The notes under the pieces: model-generated | Told to the model about the DNA's origin: nothing | The model's database searches: none | What the model saw: only the letters and a program-made list of their open reading frames with translations | DNA from: Diadema setosum | Lineage: Eukaryota; Echinodermata; Echinoidea; Diadematoida; Diadematidae | Length of the DNA stretch: 64,000 nt | Direction: 5' to 3' | NCBI GenBank assembly: GCA_033980235.1 | Contig: CM067067.1 | Coordinates: 9,763,401-9,827,400 of the forward strand | Made by a program: the position numbers and the translations under genes | Part shown: positions 53,697 through 64,000 of the stretch, one piece after another | Layout of the letters: each line of letters begins with the position of its first letter | Position numbering within the stretch: position 1 is the first letter of the stretch

Positions 53697-54450
53697 GAAC
53701 GGACCAAGTTCACCTAGATATACAGTGCACATACAATGCACTCCGGTTATAACGAACACGGTTATAACGAAATTCCGGTTACAAGGAAGTAAAAATTCAG
53801 GTAGCAACTTCATCCACACTATGTGTTTTTATTGTTTATTTGTTCGGTTGTAACGAAAGAAAGAAAACTGCCTGTCCCGAGGACTTTGTTTTAACGGGAG
53901 TCCACTGTACATGTAGATTGAGAAAATGCAGCAATATTAGTAGAACATATCAGTGAAAGTTTGAGGGAAATCAGACAGTCCATTCAAAACTTACATTTTT
54001 GAAGTTTCAGTGCTGCCATCGCCAGATGAGAAGACTACTACAGCTTGTGATCTTACATGCATAGAATGATATAAAGAAAAGATAAAGAAAATTCAATGTA
54101 TTTTCCTTTTTTTCACACATTGAAAGAGTGTTTGACTTGCCACTTTCAGAAGGCAGGGGGAATAATATTACCCATTATATCGGTAACAAGTCAAAGGAAT
54201 GTGTATTTTTGTTTTCAAAAAAATTAGCATTTGTGGAATTCTCTCTATATTTTTCTGATATTGTTCTACGCTTGTGACATGCATAACCTGAAGTGGTCTT
54301 CTCATCCAGCAGTGACTGCGCAGAAACTTAAAAAATTCAGTACTTTGAATGGATCGTCTGATTTTCCTCAAACTTTCACTGATGTGTTTGATTGATATTG
54401 CTGCATTCACTCAATCCACGTGTATCAAGGTGAACTTGTCCTTCAATCAT
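53697..54450. mobile_element. TTAA-type foldback element, copy 3, interrupted by a pogo-like MITE
   Basis: The right end AAGGTGAACTTGTCCTTCAA and inner phrases (TATTAGTAGAACATATCAG, CTCATCCAGCAGTGACTGC, TGCTGCATTCACTCAATCC) match copy 2 at 23691. The left end GAACGGACCAAGTTCACC at about 53697 is also recognisable, separated from the rest by the 174-bp insertion at 53734-53907. TTAA has decayed at both ends, so this is an older copy. Confidence 0.72.
53734..53907. mobile_element. pogo/Tigger-like MITE, 174 bp
   Basis: The left end CAATGCACTCCGGTTATAAC and right end TTTTAACGGGAGTCCACTG are imperfect inverted repeats, flanked by TA on both sides (53732-53733, 53908-53909). Repeated GGTTATAACGAA words and CAGTGGACTCC-type ends are characteristic of pogo/Tigger Tc1-mariner elements. 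No ORF. Confidence 0.75.
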
Positions 54451-55700
54451 TTTCCACGTTTCGTATCTACTACAAATAGCAGTTGTTGGGAGTTACGCAA
54501 GCCATTTCTCATTAAGAGTTCACTCATGTATGTTTCAATTGTCAAGCAAGTAAAGTTGTGCTGTCTCTTCAACCATAAAGGGGAATTCTAGACCAGTTAA
54601 AAGTTAGTCTGAAAAGAAAGTGTAAAATTTTATAGCCAACAGTGAAATTTTGATCAAAATCAGATAAAAATTGGGGAGGTTATGAGCATTTCTTGAGCAG
54701 TTGACATGAATATATGCAAATAAATGAGCTGATGACATCGCCTCACAGTTGACCGTGTACAAAAATCTGATAGGATGTATCAAAGGATAATTTATCATTT
54801 GCAGATATAACAAAAGCCCAGCATAAGTGTTTTAAAATAGTTCTAAAATGTGAGCTAGGGAGAGAAACAACCACTGTAAAAATTTGAATCCGTAAAATCG
54901 ATGTGAAGTATTGTTAAATATACAGAACGTAAACAATAGTTACAGTTAAAATGTTTCCAGACTAAACCGTCTACAGTTACGGTTTCTTGAAGAATATACA
55001 GATATCTCCTTATATTTCAGGATTCATCGCAAAAATTTTATATGATAGGATTTTTTTGTGGCACAACAGACCTACACATATGTATTAAATGTCATATCTT
55101 CAAAATTTTTAAAATCTACTTATTGTATGTTCCCAAACGTAAACTGGACCTTTAATTCAAATTTCTGCAAACAAAGTGTGACACATGTTACCCCTGGTAG
55201 AATAAGTTCAAAATAATGATCAGGCAAATATATTAGGATTTGAAATTGAGGCTTAGTTGCATATTACCAAAAACAAAACAAAAGGAAAAAACTAAACACA
55301 AACAAACAAATCAGGAAATTTCAAGATCTATGTACAAACTACCAGTAAATGGCAAGTTGTGAGATAGTAACATCATCGATCCACTCACTTTCATATTCAT
55401 ATTGACTGTTTAAGAAGTGCCTTGCCAGAATTAGTAAAACCTCACAATTTTATAACCACCCGTAAATATGGACCTGTGACAAAAACAAATACACACAGAA
55501 CTATTGCTCCTCTATTGTAAGTTTGTAGGGGGGGGGGGGGGTTGTGTGTGTTTGCTGTTTTGGTCATAAGAAAGAGATTAACACTGTCCCAGGGTTCCAT
55601 GTTCCTAACATGATATCTTCTAAACACCAAACAAAAACCTCCAAATCCCTGCACCACACACACACACATTGAAACACTGAATTACACCACACAAACACAG
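54451..55700. other. Intergenic stretch between convergent transcripts
   Basis: AT-rich, with a G14 run at 55528-55541 followed by TTGTGTGTGTTTG. The 54575-55160 part (between AAAGGGGAATTCTAGACC and AAACTGGACCTTTAATTC) has matching short ends (GGTCTAGAATTCCCC-like versus TGGACCTTTAATTC) and may be another TE, not proven. No gene seen. Confidence 0.5.
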
Positions 55701-55736
55701 AAATACACTGTAACAATCTGAAATACAAGTCATGTG

Positions 55737-55742
55737 TTTATT
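55737..55742 (-). terminator. Poly(A) signal of a convergent minus-strand transcript
   Basis: Plus-strand TTTATT is AATAAA on the minus strand (GTGAATAAACACATGAC). Just downstream on that strand is CTGTGTTTGTGTGGTGTAAT, then TGTGTGTGTGTGTGGTGC, a strong GU-rich element at the right distance. This is the best-formed poly(A) site in the window. Confidence 0.55.
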
Positions 55743-58700
55743 CACATGATTAAAACAAAAGTTCAGATATGATACAAAGTAACAAAATACAATAGGTTAA
55801 AATATATATATCGCCTTATCAAACATTTTCAAAGACACAAAAAAATATTCACAATTTCTATTAGATTTTCCTGGAAGTCCACTATGATCTACAAACATTT
55901 GCTAACAAAAAACTACCCAAGGAAGGAATATACTCAATGTAAAAACAATTTCCCTTTTCCATTACTTGTGAAAAATACAAACTGCTCTACTTCGTTGAAT
56001 TCGCAATTTTAAAGGTCTCTTTGGTACAAAACATCACCCCTAGAAACCGAAAACCCTAAAATCCTTGCATCATGATTTCATCCAAGCTTCCAATAAAATC
56101 TGATGCACTTTCATTAAAACAAAGTTGTATCTTCAACAACCTCTGCTTACATAAGGAGTTTCATAACAATAACAAAAACTATAAACATAACAGAAGGAGT
56201 TATTGTTGATCACTTTCCTTGGAAACCTAATATTGGCAAGATGCATCAATCTATCCTTTCTCTCTTCTTTAAAAAAAAAAAAAAAAAACCAGGAAAAATC
56301 TTGTACAACAAAAGCTGAATCAAGGCGGGGTATCCAACTGCACTAGCACCTCTTGTTGGTACAGCACAGATCATCAAGAGGCATTTTACGGATGGTACCT
56401 GGGTAGCACACACACATTGTGGACGGACGATGTGATACGTTGCATACAGGACAGGGTATGTCATAAATATTAATTTATGTGTCATTTTTATGTCATACAA
56501 CAGTTTAAAAAGGACTAACTAGATTAAAATGACATGAAATACATCCAAACAATTTTTCCATTGATACCACACTTGGTCAATTATTGTCAGGTAATGCTTT
56601 CCTCCTAGCAGTCCTGGGGCAAATTTCCAAATGATGTCACCATTGACTGTACTGTGGAATTGCTTGTGGCAATAGTAATTATAAATGTCAATGACCTGAA
56701 CTACATTCCACAAGGCCAAAAGGGGGGGGGGGGAATCATTCAATGAGGCTACACTCTGTTGCAGGAAATGAAAGGGCAAAACATGTTGAATCTATGTTCA
56801 CTTCATTTCAAAGTAGTACCACAGCTACATTTGATTGTAGCAGTCCTGGGCATTTATTTTCAAGCTTTCACCCTTTAGTTCACCCATTTCTTCATATTTT
56901 TCTTAGATTTCCCAAATTCATTTACATTATATGTGTCATTTATATGCCATTTATTGTTGTTGTATACCATGTACACAATATGCACAACAGACTTTTCTTT
57001 AAATCACTCGGCCATGTTTAATGTTCTCTAAGCCACATCAACCGATCATTAGACCATGGACCTACTACACATGGACGTTCATCGCTCGTTAATTAATTCA
57101 TGCACCTGTTTTGTTTCTGTCGGAAGCATCACAAAAGAAAAAAATCATACATGATTTCCCGCTTTGATCTCATCTGTACCGCTGATAACCAGCCTGGATA
57201 AAAACAAGACGGTGCTTTGAGAAATTTAAAACTATATGCGCAGAAAATGATATCTCATATATCAAGAAAAATGCATGTGCAGTTGTCACGTATATTGCAA
57301 AATGATCGCTCAAGGAATTTCATTTGCAAAAGCATGTACTTAACGAGAGAAAGCAAACATTTTGGCAGGTTCATTGTGATTTGTCAGCTAATTATTCACA
57401 TTTTTTTTTTGACACTGTTTTAGAGTAAACATTTACAGTAATGGTAGGCAACATGTATGTCTTACAATCAAGCTGCTGAAGACTAGTCATGAGTATACAT
57501 GTACTTAGGCTAGTGTTTATGGAAAATGCGTGTTGTAGCATAATTTACTCATCATCAACGGGTTATGCAATGTTACATGCATGTTAATAAGTGTCCACTT
57601 CAATAATCACCAATTTTTTGACACAAAATTTGTCAAGTTTTGAGGTTTGCTGCTAACCATCATTGGTGTTAATTTAAAAGCAATTGAGTAAAAAAAAAAA
57701 CAAAAAAACCTCGGCCAAATAAGACCAAAATGAGGGAAACAATTTGTCAGTGATGATGCACGATTACATAATCGTCTTTGTCCAAACATCTGAATGTACT
57801 CATTATGTACTCAAGATGCAGATAATCAGGTGGCAGCGGTGTTGACGGAATCAAAGAAAGACTTCCGTTCATAGTCCATTAGTGTAGCAGGTCCATAATA
57901 AGACCATGTGCTCTACCCACGGAGCCCAAAGATGAAGAGGTGATGTGAGGTAATAAATTTCATGTCATGCAGTGGCTTTAGGAGTTGATTTTGAGATAAA
58001 TACATTGTACAATACATACTGAACAGCAATATAGAACACCTGTACCTACTGGGCAGGGGACGTGAACATCTTTCATTCAGCCTTCAGCGAAGAAAAAAAA
58101 CAACAAAAACAAAACAAACACAACAAGGCATCCTTTAAAAAAAAAAAAGAAAGCATACATAACAATCTCATCTATTTACAGAGGTGTAAAAACATGAACA
58201 ATCAGGTCATTTACATTACAATGATAGTGAATTCTTCTACCCTCTAGTATATACAACGTCACGACACACATTCGGACGACTGTTTGAGCGCAAGTCACAA
58301 CAACTACCCATGTCCCGGGCACACAAACAGTGCTGAGATCCTCCATCCACCATTAGTTGTAAGTATCAAAAAATATATATTCCTCCAGCTCAGTTTCCTC
58401 TCATATCTTTTTTTGGATCATTCCTTTCATTTTTGTGGATCTTCATTCTAAATAGAAGATAAATGTACTCTGTCCTGCACAGTTACATGTATTGTATACT
58501 TTCAGCAGTGTCACAATAGCAAATGTGAATACGACTATACATGTATTGTGAATTATGAAGGCCCCTTTTTGTAACTTTTTTTTAAAAAGTATCAACAGCA
58601 TCATCAAGTTCATACAATCTCTCACTTGAAAGTATGACAGACACTTTTATTTGCTGAAGTATTTAATAGTCAACAGGCAAGATGATGCCACTCAGCCACT

Positions 58701-61700
58701 TATCTGCACACAGCCCTTGTGGTACGGTGTGAATGCAAAAAAAAAGGTGGAACCCTTTTTGAAAATGTATGTACAAAATTGGCAACATGAATTCAAGTCT
58801 GCACAAATCAATATCTGCTTCACTCGCTCAATCGAGCACAAGTTGAAGATAAATGCTTGGGCACCAAATAATCATATATCTAGTATCAATAGAAAACAAG
58901 AGGGGAAAAAAGCCCAAACAAGCAAAAAACAAAACAAACATCAGTTTACACATCAGGAAGACAAAAGAAGAAGTTTGAGGTTATACAAAAAAAAAAAATG
59001 GTCATGGAGTGACATTTCATTTCAGCCACTCAAGATATTTTCTTGGAATAGGGACAAATTATAAAGAGCACACACTTTACAAGTTTATATTTTATAGCAT
59101 CATTTTGACACTGCCCACACAGCATGTGATGGATTTTGGTATTCATATCTTGAAAAATAAGCTTTTATTTGGCAAATGTCTGATAATAATTGAAGGCACT
59201 TCTATAACCATTAATGCAAAAGCTTGACTTTGGCAGAACAAAGATGAACACCCTTGTAACAAAAACAAAAAATAAAATAATAAATAAAAATGATGCATAC
59301 ACAAATTTTGGCCTCTATACAAACTTTGGCAAATCATTTAACATGACAAGCATTGACACAGATTTGCATGAAAGCTATGCAAAAGTTGGAATAAAATCCA
59401 TTACTAAACAACCTTTTGAAATCTTTGGCTTTGATTCACATGAACATGCACTCGTCAAAAATATAAATTTCCTCTTTATAAAATTGTACAGATGGCTGCT
59501 TGAATGGCAGAGATAAATTGGTCAGACATATTTGCATAACAAATGATCAGCTATGAAAATGCAGTGAAGATAATAAAGTAGTCATTGCAGATATTGTCAT
59601 TTTTTAAATTGTTTTTGCTACTTTCCCCCAATCACCCTAGCACCTACACATGAATTTAAAATTGTTTCCTTCTAAGTTTAGTTACATGTACTGTCGTGAC
59701 ATCACCAGCTGATCTGCATTTAATATGTCTTCAAAAGGACTTAACTGCTAACAAACAGATATTGGTAGAATCAAGAGATTTGCCTATCTAAATTCAACTC
59801 ATTCTCCAAGTATGACTAATGTTTAATTTAGCCTCATGACTACAAAGTTTGACCACAAATCAGATCACAAAATAATTTTCTAGTGATAACCACACAAAAT
59901 ATGAATACTTAGAATCTTTATACAGTATTTGACCCTTGACCATGAAAGCCTGATAAGGTGACCAGTCAAAACTTTTTTTGATAATAGTCTTTTTTTTTTT
60001 CATTTCTAATACATGAAAGTATTCTCAAGGTGCATTATTTAAACCTACCATAAACTGACAAGAAACCCATTTCGACACATTCAAGAAAAGCTTTTAGAGT
60101 AGGCTTCCAAGTTACGATGAAAAAAAAGCGTGTGATAGATGAGGAATTTAAGCACAGTGTAGGCGACAAATAAACCTTTCAATATACAAACTATTGTGGA
60201 TTTCAAACATTCTTAGCCATATCATCCCTACTTAGTTTTTTCAGCTTTATATCAGTGACCTTATCAAGGTAGAATGGCGAAGGGTAGTGTATTTCTTTTA
60301 TCATATCTCCAGACCCATTATTCTCATCATAAAGGCTAGAGTATGTGACGTACCCAAAGCAGCCGGCCAGATCAGCACTTGAAGAGTTTAATCACAAAAC
60401 GAGTTAACTCCATTCTTGTGAATTTGAGATATTTGCGAGTAAACCTGCTAAAAGACAAGGAAATGACAAGAAAATATGGGATATTTTGAATCATAACTGC
60501 AAGAATATTCCTTGTTATGCAACAAAGTGAGGTATCATTGGAAAGGTTTTATTTTACTTTATTTGACGGTAATTTTTCTTTGAAGTCTACAAAATTGGCA
60601 CTTAAACCGATTTGAAATCAAACTCTTCAGTTGTTCCCATCTCTGGGTTATCACGAGCCTACCATCTCTGCCACCTGGCTGGGACACCAGTCCATTGCCT
60701 TGTGCACCACATGTACTATAATTACCGTACTATAATTGGTTAAACTGATGAATGGTATACCATTAAACTGCTGATCTTGCTAGCTACAATGTAGCATCAT
60801 CACGGATGCCAACTTTGAAGGCAGCATTGTAGTGTAGGTCAAAAAGGTGTATTTTTGGCACACCAACAGCTTTAAAACAATATGGGGAAAACAGTATTTT
60901 CCATGAAACCTGCAGTATTTTAGGCAAAAAAAAACCCACAGTACTAAATACAGCAAAAAATGTAACAGTTGGCATCTCTGTATCATGCATGGCAGTTTTG
61001 GGCCAAGATTTGGCACATCTAGCACATTTGGGCCAACACTCAGCAGCACCTTGCCACAGGCAAGCAATCTGGTGTCTTCATGGAGGCTAAGCGATGAATC
61101 AAGGCAGACTGGTGCCTTGATATGAGGCTAGATCATTCATCACCCTTGCCTCCGGCTGCTTGCAAATGAACAATTGCTATGTAAATGACAGTGAATAATT
61201 GCTCGTATTACCCCTGAATTCAAATGAATACTGTATATCTGAATACTCATAGAAACAAGTGTTCCTGTCTTGGCACACTTCATGAATACTATTTGCTTAC
61301 ATAATAAAAATGTACATAGCACTTATTATTATTTTTTTTTATTAGATGTCGCACACTGTCTCGATGCCGGCTGGTATAAGTCACAAACATGCACGTATGT
61401 ATGTGTATAAAGATGGTATGATAAAAAACTAAGCCCTCCTTCATACAGCACTCTGAACAAATTTCAGCTTGAGGACTGTCACTATGGAAACTTCCAGGCA
61501 GACCAATTTTTAATATTCAGCAGTTGTTTTTTTGTCAACTTAATTTTTCATTAAGTATTCAAGGCCTCTTCTGTAAAAGGAAGCACAGACAGCCAGTTGA
61601 ACACACTTGGCAAAATATGAAAAAGGAAAACTGCGGACAAAAAGCAACATGCTTGAATGTCAGAGCGATGGGTCTGTGAGCATTGTGGCAATCTTGAATT

Positions 61701-64000
61701 TCTCTCTTTCGTTACAGTCATATGCAAGGATGTCATATTCAATGTACATACAAAGATGCTTTGTCCAGAATAGTTTGTATTTTCTGCGCAGTCTCACCAA
61801 AAATAGAGATTTCTGCACTGCCTTTAAATAAGAAAGAGCGAATCTTACAAGGACGGCATACACACAATCTTTACCAACCACAGTAAACAATGAAAGAAAA
61901 TTGATCTTGTCACATGGCTGGGAAAATTCCTTGGACGACAGCCACTGGTTAGCAACCCAGCACCTTATTACAAATCTCGCACTACCATCTTCACGAGGCT
62001 TCACGAACTAGACTCATGACCTATCAAATTGACCTTTTGTGAAAGCAAGTAGTGCATGCACCTTTAAACTTTTAAATTGGTTATTGCATGAGACTTGAGA
62101 TTTATACTCCTTGGTATCTAGCACACATCCATGGAAGAACATAAGTAGGGCGGACAATTTTATATCAAATAATCAATACTTTGCTCTGTCTTTCTTCGGA
62201 GCAGGTGGTTCCAAAATACTAGACCTATGCCAGTCCTATCCAATTCAACAGTCATCTTCAGCATTTTGTGACTTAATCCTGCATTCTGTTCCACATTAGG
62301 TTTTCATGTTACGACTACCTACTATCTATGTGTAAAAAAATATGGTATAAAGCTGAGCTTTATCCTCTGTTCAAGGAAATACAATATATGTAACAAAAAT
62401 TCTATATACATATACATTATGAATACAGTGTATTCACTCAGATTTATCTGTGCTACGCTGAAATATGATGCAAATAGAATCTTTCTACTATGAATGCCTG
62501 ATCGTTTCTGAATACAAAAAAGCTGTTACTACAAAGACTTCCCTCCATCACATCACTTTCTCAAGGTTCATGGAAGACAAAGCACCACATTAAAAGCACA
62601 CATGGTCATCATCAGATAAACTCTTTCCTGAAGTATAAAAATTGGCACATACTACCTTCTTCTGGAAGCACACAGGACTTGAACCACAACCCTTGATGTA
62701 AAAAAGAAGCACTACATGATGGAGCACACAAAATGAGACGTAAGTCGAATCGACCATAGCAGAACAAAAATACTGACCTTTCAGTACCTAGTGTAATACT
62801 ATCTGCATATTGAATACAAATTCTCTTCAAATTAATTCACTCATTTCTGTGTCACTAGAACACTATCAATGCAGGGATTCTAAATTTGTCATCAATTTGA
62901 TATGAACAGATTCATTTTTCTCTCTCAAAGAAATACTCATACCCAAAGAAGACATGTAACCAAAGTTAGAAAAGACACGACAGTCCACAAATTGACAAAG
63001 AAATGGCAAAAAACATTGACGAACACTGACAAATCCTGGATGGAATCGGGTACTGCAGCATTTTGAACAAATCGGGAGCTGTTTCAGCAGAAAAGTGACT
63101 CTGCCCTACACCCTAACCTCAATATTTCCTTACCCCTAAAGAGCAGGCATCCAAAATACAATTTGTATAACAATCTACCATGTAACCTGTATACATTGCC
63201 AGAGTGCTGCAAGCCCATAGGGCCGCATGAAAATCTAAAGCTACGTAAAACATTTCGCACTGCTTTGAAATCACCTTCCCATATTCACTGAAGGTGAAAC
63301 AATTGCTACAGCTGCAGTGTCCTATGCATCTATCAGGTCAACTGTGTATCCAGTGCAGGAAAGACACATCAAGGCTTTCAGACTTTCAATTTCAATTAAT
63401 CAACTGAATACCAAAGGGGTGTCATCACTTTCAAGAATTAACTGAAAATGTCATTTGGTTCCAGATGAGACGTTGGTCAATTTTGTAAGGTAAGTTAATG
63501 TACTGTCAAACGGCAGATTTGAATCACCATCAATGCTTTCAACAACATTTGGGCAGTAGGTGATGGCTTTTTTACAGTAATCCTGGTTCTTATTCAATTC
63601 ATGGGAAATTTGTTAAAATGTTTTCGTCAAATTCTACTATGATAGTATGTCACTACAAGAACTAAAGGCATGCAGTGACACACACTAAACTATACATAAC
63701 AGAGAAATGGATATCAATTTCTCTCACATTCTTAGCACACATGAGATACCTCAACCATACCCCCCCCAACACACACACAACAATCATACAAAATTTCACA
63801 GCTACGCATATTTAGCAATATCTTGGGAATTCCTTTGTGCCTGATGTGATCTATACAGCGATGTATGCAATCACTGTTTAAAAACCACAAGACACGCAGA
63901 TTACGCGAATTGGCACAAAATGTTACCCGAATTACCACCACTCTAAGCCATTCAGCTATTCCTAAGACTTTATCCTTCCTATGCACTGACAATTACGACA
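55743..64000 (-). other. Non-coding, presumed 3' UTR or flank of a convergent neighbour
   Basis: More than 8 kb without recognisable exons on either strand. The plus strand is A-rich with many AAAACA words, so the minus strand is U-rich like a 3' UTR, and another minus-strand AATAAA lies at about 58648-58653. Open frames such as 58651-59064 (plus) and 61660-62004 (minus) show no domain. If this is one 3' UTR it would be exceptionally long, so the gene may also end at an internal site. The coding part would lie beyond 64000. Confidence 0.35.

Noticed and set aside
57910..57927. Minus-strand GGGCTCCGTGGGTAGAGC, resembling a tRNA A box
   Set aside because: No B box at the expected distance, no cloverleaf and no CCA-type acceptor pairing, so neither a tRNA nor a firm SINE can be called.
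58651..59064. 137-codon open frame, plus strand
   Set aside because: Lys/Gln-rich translation of A-rich DNA with no recognisable domain, in a probable minus-strand 3' UTR.
61660..62004. 114-codon open frame, minus strand
   Set aside because: No domain recognised and no supporting splice sites; isolated in AT-rich DNA.

Overview
The window is metazoan nuclear DNA: AT-rich, dense in microsatellites and small transposons, with one spliced gene over most of its length. The gene is a receptor-regulated Smad of the TGF-beta/activin/Nodal branch (Smad2/3). Eight coding exons between 6738 and 47465 join in frame to 1284 nt, encoding 427 residues. The single Smad3-like form, with no insert before the DNA-binding hairpin, and the repeat families (TTAA-flanked foldback elements, a Helentron-type element, a pogo-like MITE) suggest a marine invertebrate deuterostome, most likely an echinoderm. 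That placement is inference; the species cannot be fixed from the sequence.

Layout. 1-3642: decayed non-LTR retrotransposon, plus strand, ending in an (ATTGTC)n tail. 3643-6250: intergenic DNA with a G24 tract and a TTTTG-rich array. About 6421-6737: CpG-richer presumed promoter and 5' UTR. 6738-47465: Smad2/3 coding exons. The introns are 20.7, 4.8, 10.4, 1.4, 0.8, 0.5 and 0.9 kb. Intron 1 holds a hAT-like MITE, a small CG-rich MITE with 42-bp tandem units, a 2.5-kb Helentron-type element, a palindromic foldback element and two TTAA-flanked foldback elements. Introns 2 and 3 hold a minus-strand LINE tail, an old dispersed repeat, a 1.5-kb piggyBac-like element, a second copy of the CG-rich MITE and another TTAA foldback element. 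47466 to about 53260: probable long 3' UTR with three AATAAA signals. 53697-54450: TTAA-type element interrupted by a pogo-like MITE. 55700-64000: no recognisable coding, but a well-formed minus-strand poly(A) site near 55740 suggests the 3' UTR of a convergent neighbour.

How it works together. The Smad protein has a zinc-binding MH1 DNA-binding domain (exons 1-2), a proline-rich linker with a PPGY motif (exons 3-5) and an MH2 domain ending in SSMS, the type I receptor phosphorylation motif (exons 6-8). The most notable non-genic signal is the intron 1 Helentron-type element. It carries four perfect TGACGTCA palindromes within about 640 bp and long alternating purine-pyrimidine tracts, so it could act as a transposon-borne regulatory module. 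This is untested inference.
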